Positions 8,702-16,305 of a stretch of 62,176 nt of DNA are shown here, piece by piece. This DNA comes from Thioglobus_C sp964448305. Lineage in GTDB: Bacteria; Pseudomonadota; Gammaproteobacteria; PS1; Pseudothioglobaceae. The DNA lies in assembly GCA_964448305.1 (NCBI GenBank), contig CAYUWB010000005.1, positions 1 to 62,176 of the forward strand, written 5' to 3'. The translations under genes were made by a program, and so were the position numbers. Numbering within the stretch: the stretch's first letter is position 1; every line of letters starts with the position of its first letter. The notes under the pieces were generated by a model. The model was not told the origin of the DNA. It did not search any database and saw only the letters and a list, made by a program, of their open reading frames with translations.

Positions 8702-9406
8702 ATGAGCGCACAAGAAGTTATCACACAACTAAAATCTTTCGCAACGGCTGAACGCAAGGCAACCAATGAATGGTTTTTTAAAACTGGGCCTGGACAATAC
8801 TCAGTCCATGATCAGTTTATTGGTGTGCGTGTACCACAAACTAGATTAATTGCTAAAAAATACTTTAAAACAATTTCGCTTAATGAAATTAAGCAACTGA
8901 TCAACCATCCTATTCATGAGATTCGTCATTGTGGGTTGATTATTTTGGTGAATAAGTATCAAATTGACGATAAAGAATTAGTCTTCAACTACTATTTAAA
9001 AAATATACATGCGGTAAACAATTGGGACCTTGTAGATACAACCGCTCCACATATTATTGGTGACTATCTATTTAACCATCAGGATAAACTCAATATTTTA
9101 TTAGACTACGCAAAGTCAAACAATTTATGGGAGAAGCGTATCAGCATTGTGGCCACCTTTGTATTTATAAAAAACAATCAATTTATCCCAACTCTGGAAA
9201 TCGCCAAAACATTATTAAACGACAAACATGATCTTATCCACAAGGCTATTGGCTGGATGTTGAGGGAGATTTACAAAAAAGACACCGAAACTTGCAGCAA
9301 CTTCCTGAGAGAAAACTACGCACAACTACCCAGAACTACTTTAAGATATGCAATTGAACGCATGCCAGAAGATGAAAGATTACGTTATTTAAAAGGGGAG
9401 TTTTAA
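8702..9406 (+). CDS. DNA alkylation repair protein, AlkD-like HEAT-repeat glycosylase
   Basis: The 234 residues resemble the AlkD family, which excises alkylated bases such as 3- and 7-methylpurines using stacked HEAT-like helical repeats. Family features are the GVRVPQTRLIAKKYF segment near 40, NNWDLVD near 106 (containing the family's conserved Trp-Asp) and the LWEKRISIVATF motif near 142. The C-terminal IGWMLREI/LPRTTLRYAIERM region is also typical. It starts a three-gene run: the next gene begins immediately after its TAA. Confidence 0.88.
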   Translation: MSAQEVITQLKSFATAERKATNEWFFKTGPGQYSVHDQFIGVRVPQTRLIAKKYFKTISLNEIKQLINHPIHEIRHCGLIILVNKYQIDDKELVFNYYLKNIHAVNNWDLVDTTAPHIIGDYLFNHQDKLNILLDYAKSNNLWEKRISIVATFVFIKNNQFIPTLEIAKTLLNDKHDLIHKAIGWMLREIYKKDTETCSNFLRENYAQLPRTTLRYAIERMPEDERLRYLKGEF

Positions 9407-9718
9407 ATGTATCAAATCAGTTTTTATGTGCCCGAAGCAGACTTGGAAGTTGTAAAAAATGCCATGTTTGATGCAGGTGCTGGTAAGTTTAGCAACTACG
9501 AAAACTGTGCTTGGCAAACCACAGGTATTGGACAATTTAAGCCTATTGGCGATGCTAACCCAACTATAGGCATACTTGATGAGCTTGAAGCGATTGAAGA
9601 ATACAAAGTAGAAATGCTGTGTGTTGATGATAATCTCGATCTTGCTATTGAAGCCATGAAGTTTGCGCATCCTTATGAGCAAGTGGCCTACACTGTTATA
9701 AAAATGGAAAATTTATGA
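9407..9718 (+). CDS. NIF3/YqfO-like small protein
   Basis: The 103-residue protein resembles the ferredoxin-like insert domain found in NIF3/YqfO proteins (CutA1-like fold) as a stand-alone domain. Recognisable features are the start YQISFYVPEADLEVVKNA, the GAGKFSNYENCAW segment with a cysteine near 40, and the end AHPYEQVAYTV. The function is unknown; the domain is related in fold to the trimeric CutA1 and PII proteins. It abuts the AlkD-like gene without a gap and overlaps the following membrane-protein gene by four bases (ATGA). Confidence 0.8.
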   Translation: MYQISFYVPEADLEVVKNAMFDAGAGKFSNYENCAWQTTGIGQFKPIGDANPTIGILDELEAIEEYKVEMLCVDDNLDLAIEAMKFAHPYEQVAYTVIKMENL

Positions 9719-10785
9719 ATGCACCTTACGAACACGGCTTTATGCTTAGCTTGTTAGTCCTGGCTATTGGCGGCTTAATTTGGTTATTTACGCCATTTAT
9801 TCCTGCATTATTTTTGGCCTTGCTGATTGCCATTGCTACTTTTGGGCAATATAACAAATTCCAACAAAAATTTTCAAATGCTGTCTCTGCGCTGATTATG
9901 ACACTACTGGTTACTGTCATTCTTATTTTGCCTTTGAGTTATATCTTGCTTATTAGCGGGCTAGAGATTTCAGCACTGATACAAACCATCAACACCGACT
10001 TTGACGTTAAGCAAAGTAATCAAATACTTTATCAAACCGTTTCAGGCCTACCTTTGTCGGACTCTATAAAAGTTACTTTGAATTCAGCGCTTAGCAACAA
10101 TATGGAGGGATTTTTAATCAGCATTAAAGATTTCTCTGTGGTGATTTTAAAAAGCATTGTGTCGCTATCTTCTCACTTTGTCTTCTTTCTAATTGTGACT
10201 ATTTTCTCACTGTATTATTTTTACATCGATGGCAAGAGTACAGTGAAACGACTTAAAGACTTATCGCCGTTAGAAAACCATCTGGACGATATTTTATTTA
10301 ATCAGTTTTCAAGCTTGTCTGTTACTTTGGTGGGTAGTGTCTTTATCATTGCAATATTACAAGGTGTGGTATTTTCTATCGGTGTTGCAATTGTCGGTCT
10401 TCCAATATTGTATTTTGGCATTACTATGGCTTTGGCTAGCTTTATCCCAGTACTTGGTGGTTTGATTATTTGGCTACCTTTAAGTTTGTATTTATACGCA
10501 CAAGGGCAAACCGCTGATGCAATGATTATTGTGCTGTTTGGTGCGGTATTTATTGGCACGATTATTGATAACATTATCCGTCCCATTATTATTAAGCGTT
10601 TATCGAGCAAATCAACCAAAGCGAGTGCATTAGATCACACACTTATTACGGTACTTTCTACATTGGCAGGCATTATGCAGTTTGGCATCTTGGGGTTGTT
10701 TATTGGCCCAATTATCGCTGCTATGGCGATCAGTATCTTTGATGTGTACGCGATTAAATACACAGATGCGCTCGATCAGTCTTAA
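9715..10785 (+). CDS. AI-2E family transporter (YdiK/PerM-like membrane protein)
   Basis: This 356-residue inner-membrane protein has the AI-2E/PerM architecture: two N-terminal membrane hairpins (about 10-45 and 58-82), a soluble stretch (85-140), then four to five membrane segments. The family signatures FIPVLGGLIIWLPLSLYLY near 240 and DNIIRPIIIKR near 285 are visible. Family members have been linked to autoinducer-2 export, Na+/H+ antiport or permease roles, so the substrate cannot be read from the sequence. It overlaps the upstream NIF3-like gene by four bases. Confidence 0.88.
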   Translation: MNAPYEHGFMLSLLVLAIGGLIWLFTPFIPALFLALLIAIATFGQYNKFQQKFSNAVSALIMTLLVTVILILPLSYILLISGLEISALIQTINTDFDVKQSNQILYQTVSGLPLSDSIKVTLNSALSNNMEGFLISIKDFSVVILKSIVSLSSHFVFFLIVTIFSLYYFYIDGKSTVKRLKDLSPLENHLDDILFNQFSSLSVTLVGSVFIIAILQGVVFSIGVAIVGLPILYFGITMALASFIPVLGGLIIWLPLSLYLYAQGQTADAMIIVLFGAVFIGTIIDNIIRPIIIKRLSSKSTKASALDHTLITVLSTLAGIMQFGILGLFIGPIIAAMAISIFDVYAIKYTDALDQS

Positions 10786-10800
10786 AACTCGCTAATCGGG

Positions 10801-10828
10801 TATAATGTTGTCTTTTTCTTAAAAGACA
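10801..10828 (+). promoter_or_regulatory. possible promoter -10 box followed by a hairpin
   Basis: A consensus TATAAT is at 10801-10806, without a convincing -35 box. It is followed at 10809-10828 by TGTCTTTT and AAAAGACA around TCTT, a perfect 8-bp stem covering the expected start site. The hypothetical gene begins at 10834, so the hairpin would sit at the 5' end of its mRNA, perhaps protecting or regulating it. Alternatively it ends the upstream transcript. Confidence 0.4.
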
Positions 10829-10833
10829 GTACT

Positions 10834-11304
10834 ATGCTAACAAAATTGGTTAAATTCTTAGAGAACAATCATCCAAATTCTAATATTAATGATTATCTAG
10901 ATGCTAAATACATACAACTTACCAATCCACAGCTTAAGCAAATTGCTGATGCGCTAAATTCTGGCGAATTACAAATCAAACCGGCTTCAAGTTGTACTGC
11001 CGATCGTTTTATTTTTCATTTTGGCAATACGATTATCTTGGTGCAAAAAGACACAACTGAATCAAGCGCTGTTTACCAAGCCGAGCTTTCTTGGGAAACT
11101 GACTTTATGGCAATCCATTCAACCAGAAGCAAGGGCAAAGGTTTTTATTTTATTGCGTTTGAATTTGATGATGATTATCAGGTCACTCTTAAAGAAACAG
11201 ATAAATTCTTAGAAGATCAAGTTAGAAACGAAGCGCAAAACCAAGAATTAATTGATAAAGCCATGCCTGTGCTTAAAGGCTTTATGTCAGCTATTTCAGA
11301 ATAA
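10834..11304 (+). CDS. conserved-looking hypothetical protein, 156 aa
   Basis: I do not recognise a family. The 156 residues are soluble and mixed alpha/beta. Residues 1-45 look helical and polar; 55-120 are rich in beta strand (RFIFHFGNTIILVQKD, FYFIAFEFDDDYQVTLK); 120-156 form a charged helix. There is one cysteine (C54, in SSCTADRF). No signal peptide or membrane segment is visible. It has its own possible promoter and ends two bases from the convergent ihfA stop. Codon use is like that of its neighbours, so it is probably a real gene. Confidence 0.7.
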   Translation: MLTKLVKFLENNHPNSNINDYLDAKYIQLTNPQLKQIADALNSGELQIKPASSCTADRFIFHFGNTIILVQKDTTESSAVYQAELSWETDFMAIHSTRSKGKGFYFIAFEFDDDYQVTLKETDKFLEDQVRNEAQNQELIDKAMPVLKGFMSAISE

Positions 11305-11306
11305 AG

Positions 11307-11594
11307 CTAAACGCCTAATTGAGTTGATTTTTTGAGCTTTGGGCCGGCTTTAAAGGTAACCACTTTTCTAGCTGAAATCATTACTTGTTCGCCAGTCTTA
11401 GGGTTTCTACCTGGTCTGGCTGATTTTTCTCTAACGACAAAATTACCAAAACCCGATAACTTTACCTCTTCGCCTTTTGCAAGTGAATCTTTAATCGAAT
11501 CAAAAAAATCATTGGTAATTGATAGAGCTTGATTGTGGTTAACGTCAATACGTTCCACCAATAAGTCTGCAATGTCTTTTTTAGTAACTGACAT
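11307..11594 (-). CDS. ihfA: integration host factor subunit alpha
   Basis: IHF-alpha is the DNA-bending partner of IHF-beta. The 95 residues show the DNABII fold with the GFGNFVVREK beta-arm base and the ARPGRNPKTGE arm tip, whose proline intercalates DNA. Assignment to IHF-alpha rather than HU rests on position: it directly follows pheT (one-base overlap), as in E. coli. The partner gene ihfB is not in the window; a separate HU gene is at 27112. Confidence 0.95.
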   Translation of the reverse strand: MSVTKKDIADLLVERIDVNHNQALSITNDFFDSIKDSLAKGEEVKLSGFGNFVVREKSARPGRNPKTGEQVMISARKVVTFKAGPKLKKSTQLGV

Positions 11595-13957
11595 TATCTT
11601 TGAGTAGCTGAAAATTTATCTTGCATTAAAGCCAGCACTTCATCCACTTTAGCGTTAACCTCATCATCACTTAACGTGGCTTCTAACGATTGATAAGTTA
11701 AATTAAGTGCAACACTTTTTTTGCCAGATTCAATATTGTCACCAGCGTAAATATCAAATAGGCTCACACCGACAAAATGGGGTTGCTTCATATTTTCAAT
11801 ACTACTGATAAGTTCAGCAACTGGTGTTGCCTCATTTAGTACCAAGGCAATATCTCTTGCTGATTGTTGATAGGATGAAAATGCTTCGTATTTAGCAACT
11901 TTTCCTGATAAGACAACATCAAGATCGATTTCAAATAAATAGCACTTAGATAATGACAGTTCTTTTTGTACGACTGGCGATAAAGCACCAATATAACCTA
12001 CTTGTACACCGCCTGACAAAATCTTGGCGCTTTGGCCTTTTTGCAATGCAGGATGCTCAACTGATTCAAAAGAAAACTGATTGCCTGTTAGGGTTAATAA
12101 TGATTCTAAATCTGCTTTAGCATCAAAGAAATCTAAGGGTTGAAGATCACTCGACCATTGCGCATCAAAACGATTACCTGAGACAACACCTGCTAATTTA
12201 TTAGATTGCTCGTCTGCTTTAACACCGCCAAAACACAAGCCAATTTCAAAAAATCTTGCATCGGTATGGCCACGTCGTTGATTAGACTCAACTGTTTGCA
12301 ATAAGCCCGCCCAAAGCGATGAACGCATGGTTGACATATCAGCCGAAATTGGATTACTTAAGGTGATTTTTTTGGCTTCTGGATCAATTAAATTTTGGTA
12401 TGTTTCTGAAACAAAACTGTAAGTAATTACTTCTTGGTAACCACGACTCACCAATGATTGAGCAATATCATACTTATCAATAGTTGCTTCAGAGATAGCG
12501 TTAATATTCGCATCTAGTGAAAGCTTTTGTACTGGTAGCTTATCATAACCATACAGCCTAGCAAGCTCTTCAATTAAATCAGCTGGAATACGAATATCAA
12601 ATCGAAAACTTGGTGGGATAATTGTCCAAGAATCTGCACTCTTGTCACTGATTTTAAAATCAAGATTGGTGAATTTTTCCTCAATCCAGTTTGAATCTAA
12701 TTCAAAACCTAAAATCTTTTGGATTTTAGCTTGGGTAATGGTGATTGGATTAAGTGCTGGCAATGCACTTTCATCAATACAGTTGTCAATATCGCTGGCC
12801 TCTCCACCGCAAATATCAAGGATTAATTGTGTTGCTCTATCCATTGCAACTTCGGTAATATTAAAATCTACACCACGTTCAAAACGCAGAGAAGACTCAG
12901 TATGCAAGCCATAATTTCTGGCCTTACCAGCAATAGAAACTGGCTCAAAAAATGCACTTTCTAATAAAATTTGAGTTGAATCATCTTGTGTAGAACTGCC
13001 CATACCACCCATGACACCGGCAATCGCTAATGGAGAATTATCATCAGCAATAATCAGCGTATCATCATTTAGCTCGACACTTGATTCGTTTAGCAGCTCG
13101 ATTGTCTCACCTGCTTTGGCATTTCTAACTTCAATTGCACCATTGATTTTTTCTAAATCAAACGCGTGCATTGGTTGGCCTAGTTCCAACAATACGTAAT
13201 TAGTAATATCAACCACAGGCGAGTGAACTTGCTGACCTGAGCGTGTGAGCTTGTCTGCCATCCATTTAGGGGTTTTAACTGTATTATTAATACCTTTAAT
13301 CGCTCTGGTTAGATACTTCGGACAAGCTTGTGTGTTACTAACGCTTGTTTTAATACTTGATGCACCTTGAGCATTAACACTGATATCAGGCAGTTTAAAT
13401 GCCATATTGTAATTAGCGCTGACTTCACGAGCCACACCTAACACTGAAAAACAATCGCCACGATTTGGGGTAATATCTAGCTCAATAATGTTATCGTCTA
13501 GATCTAAATATTCTCTAATGTTTTGACCAATCGGTGCGTCATTATCAAGCTCTGATATGCCGTCAGACGAATCTGCCATACCGAGTTCGGATTCTGAGCA
13601 AATCATGCCGAATGATTCAACACCACGAAGTTTGGCTTTTTTAATTTTTAAACCACCGGGCAATTTAGCGCCAACGGTCGCAACAATCACTTTTAAATCA
13701 GCGCGAACATTGCTAGCGCCACAAATAATTTGCAGATTGTCAGCTTCACCTACATCAACTTGACACAAATTAAGTTTGTCAGCATCTGGGTGTTTTTCAC
13801 AACTCAGCACATGACCAACAACAACTTTGTCGAATGCAGGTGCAACAGACTCAATACCATCAACCTCAAGGCCAGCCATGGTTAACTGCTCGGCCAGTAT
13901 TTCGTCGCTTACTTTAGGGCTAATCCATTCTCTTAACCAAGACGTTGAAATATTCAT
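11594..13957 (-). CDS. pheT: phenylalanine--tRNA ligase beta subunit
   Basis: PheT is the 787-residue beta subunit of the (alpha-beta)2 synthetase, carrying tRNA recognition and editing. Domains in order are the N-terminal B1 region, a tRNA-binding EMAP-like domain (about 40-150, VGHVLSCEKHPDADKLNLCQ), the B3/B4 editing domain (about 210-390), B5 (about 400-470), the core, and a C-terminal FDX-ACB anticodon-binding domain (about 695-787, FSSYQQSARDIALVL). It overlaps the end of pheS by four bases and the ihfA start by one, so the three are translationally coupled. Confidence 0.98.
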   Translation of the reverse strand: MNISTSWLREWISPKVSDEILAEQLTMAGLEVDGIESVAPAFDKVVVGHVLSCEKHPDADKLNLCQVDVGEADNLQIICGASNVRADLKVIVATVGAKLPGGLKIKKAKLRGVESFGMICSESELGMADSSDGISELDNDAPIGQNIREYLDLDDNIIELDITPNRGDCFSVLGVAREVSANYNMAFKLPDISVNAQGASSIKTSVSNTQACPKYLTRAIKGINNTVKTPKWMADKLTRSGQQVHSPVVDITNYVLLELGQPMHAFDLEKINGAIEVRNAKAGETIELLNESSVELNDDTLIIADDNSPLAIAGVMGGMGSSTQDDSTQILLESAFFEPVSIAGKARNYGLHTESSLRFERGVDFNITEVAMDRATQLILDICGGEASDIDNCIDESALPALNPITITQAKIQKILGFELDSNWIEEKFTNLDFKISDKSADSWTIIPPSFRFDIRIPADLIEELARLYGYDKLPVQKLSLDANINAISEATIDKYDIAQSLVSRGYQEVITYSFVSETYQNLIDPEAKKITLSNPISADMSTMRSSLWAGLLQTVESNQRRGHTDARFFEIGLCFGGVKADEQSNKLAGVVSGNRFDAQWSSDLQPLDFFDAKADLESLLTLTGNQFSFESVEHPALQKGQSAKILSGGVQVGYIGALSPVVQKELSLSKCYLFEIDLDVVLSGKVAKYEAFSSYQQSARDIALVLNEATPVAELISSIENMKQPHFVGVSLFDIYAGDNIESGKKSVALNLTYQSLEATLSDDEVNAKVDEVLALMQDKFSATQR

Positions 13958-14967
13958 TTGAACTGCCTCAAGAAACGAATGTCGTTTTCAAAGAAAAGAC
14001 GAAGATCGTTCACACCATAGCGCAACATCGCTAGACGCTCAACACCCATACCAAAAGCAAGACCCGTATATTCTTCACTATCGACTTCGGCCGAATTTAA
14101 AACATTAGGATGCACAACACCACAACCTAGCACCTCTAACCAACCTGTTTTTTTACAAACACGACAGCCTTCGCCACCACAAATAACACACTCGATATCC
14201 GCTTCAGCTGATGGCTCAGTAAATGGGAAATACGAAGGACGAAAACGAACTTGTAAATCTTCTTTTTCAAAATAAGCACGTAAGAAGTCGATCAACAAAC
14301 CTTTAAGCTGTGCAAAGTTGGCTTCTTTGTCTACAATCAAGCCTTCAACTTGATGAAACATTGGTGTGTGGGTGATATCAGAATCACAACGATAAACTCG
14401 ACCCGGTGCAATAATGCGCAAAGGTGGTTTTTTGTTTTCCATAGTGCGAATTTGCACTGGAGAAGTATGCGTTCTTAAGACCGTACTTTCATCAAAGTAA
14501 AAGGTGTCGTGCATGGCACGTGCTGGATGATGTTCGGGGATATTAAGTGCAGTAAAATTATGAAAATCGTCTTCAATCTCAGGGCCAGTTTCTACTTCGA
14601 AACCATTTTTTGCAAATAAAGATTGGATGCGATTTAAAGTAATGGTGACTGGATGCAAACCACCCATCTCAACATTTCTACCTGGAAGAGAAACATCGAT
14701 CTTTTCTCTCAAAAGACGTTTTTCTAATTCTAGAGTTTCTAAATGATTTTTTCTATCAGTTAGTAGATTTTGTACGCTAACCTTGGCCTGATTAATGGCT
14801 TCACCCATTTTAGGGCGCTCTTCTTTTGACAGTTTTCCTAAGCCTTTCAAAAGCGCGGTAAGCTCGCCTTTCTTGCCCAAAAATTTAACGCGTAAATCAT
14901 CAAGCTCTTTTAAGCTTTCTGCTGTGGCAATAGATGCCTTAGCTTGATCAATAATCGCGTCAATCAT
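13954..14967 (-). CDS. pheS: phenylalanine--tRNA ligase alpha subunit
   Basis: PheS is the catalytic alpha subunit that activates phenylalanine. The 337 residues have an N-terminal coiled coil (1-90) and a class II core with motif 2 (THTPMFHQVEGLIVD) and motif 3 (GLAFGMGVERLAMLRYG). The segment CVICGGEGCRVCKKTGW carries four cysteines in CxxC-like spacing, a frequent PheS feature. A terminator-like hairpin lies between rplT and the pheS ATG, matching the place where E. coli attenuates pheST. Confidence 0.98.
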   Translation of the reverse strand: MIDAIIDQAKASIATAESLKELDDLRVKFLGKKGELTALLKGLGKLSKEERPKMGEAINQAKVSVQNLLTDRKNHLETLELEKRLLREKIDVSLPGRNVEMGGLHPVTITLNRIQSLFAKNGFEVETGPEIEDDFHNFTALNIPEHHPARAMHDTFYFDESTVLRTHTSPVQIRTMENKKPPLRIIAPGRVYRCDSDITHTPMFHQVEGLIVDKEANFAQLKGLLIDFLRAYFEKEDLQVRFRPSYFPFTEPSAEADIECVICGGEGCRVCKKTGWLEVLGCGVVHPNVLNSAEVDSEEYTGLAFGMGVERLAMLRYGVNDLRLFFENDIRFLRQFK

Positions 14968-14987
14968 AAGTAAAAGTTAGTTAAATA

Positions 14988-15014
14988 AAAGACTGTAAAT
15001 AACTTACAGTCTTT
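14988..15014 (-). terminator. terminator or attenuator between rplT and pheST
   Basis: AAAGACTGTAA and TTACAGTCTTT are perfect 11-bp arms around ATAAC. Read on the minus strand, the stem is followed by TTTTATTT. It begins about eight bases after the rplT stop and ends about 20 bases before the pheS start. This is the position of the phenylalanine attenuator in E. coli, but the 54-base gap has no room for a Phe-rich leader peptide. It may simply reduce read-through. Confidence 0.75.
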
Positions 15015-15021
15015 AATAAAT

Positions 15022-15390
15022 CTACTTAGCAGCTGCTGCTAATGCGTCTTTAGCCTGATTGGCGATTTGAGCAAATGCTGCTTTATCAAAAATCGCGATA
15101 TCTGATAAAACTTTACGGTCAATCTCAATACCCGCTTTGTTCATGCCATCGATCATTCTTGAATAACTCAAGCCGTTATTACGTGCTTCAGCATTAATAC
15201 GCACAATCCAAAGTCTACGGAACTGACGACGTCTTTGACGACGGTCACGGTACGCGTACTGACCTGCTTTAATAACTGCTTGCTTTGCAACGCGATAGAC
15301 TTTTGATCTTGCGCCGTAATAGCCTTTAGCTTTCTTTAAAATTTTCTTGTGTTTAGCGTGCGCTTGCACACCTCTTGATACTCTTGCCAT
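15022..15390 (-). CDS. rplT: large ribosomal subunit protein bL20
   Basis: bL20 is an early assembly protein of the 50S subunit and, in E. coli, a translational repressor of its own operon. The 122 residues include the long basic N-terminal extension (ARVSRGVQAHAKHKKILKKA) and the globular RLWIVRINAEARNNGLSYS core. The C-terminus is a few residues longer than the usual 117-119, ending in an Ala-rich tail. It follows rpmI by 14 bases with an evident AGGAG. Confidence 0.98.
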   Translation of the reverse strand: MARVSRGVQAHAKHKKILKKAKGYYGARSKVYRVAKQAVIKAGQYAYRDRRQRRRQFRRLWIVRINAEARNNGLSYSRMIDGMNKAGIEIDRKVLSDIAIFDKAAFAQIANQAKDALAAAAK

Positions 15391-15404
15391 TTTCTATACT
15401 CCTA

Positions 15405-15602
15405 TTAACTGTACGGTAACATTTTACGAACCATTGGTACGTCAACTTTCTCGACGGTATCTGGTGAACGTAAGCCACGTTTTCTAGAAGTACTCTTCTT
15501 TGTCAAAATATGACGTAGGTGAGAGTGTTTACACTTGTAACCGCCACTGGCAGTTTTTTTGAAGCGCTTTGCAGCACCTCTATTGGTTTTTAACTTCGGC
15601 AT
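15405..15602 (-). CDS. rpmI: large ribosomal subunit protein bL35
   Basis: bL35 is a small basic 50S protein. The 65 residues start MPKLKTNRGAAKRFKKT, as in most bacteria, and contain KSTSRKRGLR. AGGAG lies eight bases before the ATG. The 170-base upstream region contains two hairpins and a long-range pairing that could form a bL20-binding translational operator (see the leader feature). Its order, between infC and rplT, is canonical. Confidence 0.98.
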   Translation of the reverse strand: MPKLKTNRGAAKRFKKTASGGYKCKHSHLRHILTKKSTSRKRGLRSPDTVEKVDVPMVRKMLPYS

Positions 15603-15613
15603 AATTTTCTCCT

Positions 15614-15746
15614 TGTCCTTTGGACATATTTACCATTTTTTAAAAATGGTGTTATTAACTCTGAACTAACGGCGTGATAAAAATTTAAATCAAGCTAGGC
15701 ATTTATTTAAGGCAATATATTTAAATATGCCGAAAATAAATAACAC
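15614..15746 (-). promoter_or_regulatory. structured infC-rpmI spacer, candidate bL20 translational operator
   Basis: In the infC-rpmI gap, TGTCC-TTT-GGACA (15614-15626) forms a small hairpin just before the rpmI Shine-Dalgarno, and ACCATTTTT with AAAAATGGT (15632-15650) forms another. GTGTTATT at 15649-15656 is complementary to 15739-15746, an 8-bp long-range pairing. In E. coli, bL20 represses rpmI-rplT through a long-range pseudoknot plus a stem in the same place. The pairings are seen in the sequence; bL20 binding is inference. Confidence 0.45.
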
Positions 15747-15772
15747 AGCTTGGTTGGATTTTTACCGCGCTA

Positions 15773-16303
15773 TCACTTCTTCTTTGATTTGGGTGCCAGC
15801 ATCATGCCTAGCTGACGACCCTCCATCTTTGCCTTTTGTTCTACATTGGCAAATTCTTCTGTATCTTTCTCAATTCTATCTAGCATTTCCATGCCCAGTT
15901 CTCTGTGCTGCATTTCGCGTCCACGGAACCAAATACTGACTTTAACCTTGTCGCCATTATCTAAAAATTTGACCAAATTTCTAAATTTAATTTGGTAATC
16001 GCCTTCTTCTGTACCTGGACGATATTTAATGGTTTTAACGGTTGACTTCTTTTGTTTCTTTTTCTGATCGCTCAGCTGCTTCTTTTGTTCATAAAGAAAC
16101 TTACCAAAATCCATAATTTTACAAACAGGTGGTTCAGCGTTAGGAGAAACCTCAACCAAATCTAGTCCAGCCTCTTCTGCCATTTCTCTTGCTTGTCTTG
16201 TGTTTACAACACCAGCCTGATCACCGTTGGCATCAATTAATCGAACTTCTGAAACTTTAATGTAATCATTAATTCGAGTTTTTACTTTGTATGGTTTTTT
16301 AAT
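15773..16303 (-). CDS. infC: translation initiation factor IF-3 with AUU start
   Basis: IF-3 keeps 30S subunits free and proofreads start-codon choice. The first in-frame ATG (16183) would remove the N-terminal domain, but the frame stays open upstream and encodes typical IF-3 residues (EVRLIDANGDQAGVV). A stop is met only at 16318. Two ATT codons, at 16306 and 16303, follow AGAGGA; the one at 16303 has better spacing and gives 176 residues, normal for IF-3. The AUU start is the known basis of IF-3 autoregulation. The Shine-Dalgarno lies inside the end of thrS. Confidence 0.92.
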   Translation of the reverse strand: MKKPYKVKTRINDYIKVSEVRLIDANGDQAGVVNTRQAREMAEEAGLDLVEVSPNAEPPVCKIMDFGKFLYEQKKQLSDQKKKQKKSTVKTIKYRPGTEEGDYQIKFRNLVKFLDNGDKVKVSIWFRGREMQHRELGMEMLDRIEKDTEEFANVEQKAKMEGRQLGMMLAPKSKKK

Positions 16304-16305
16304 AA

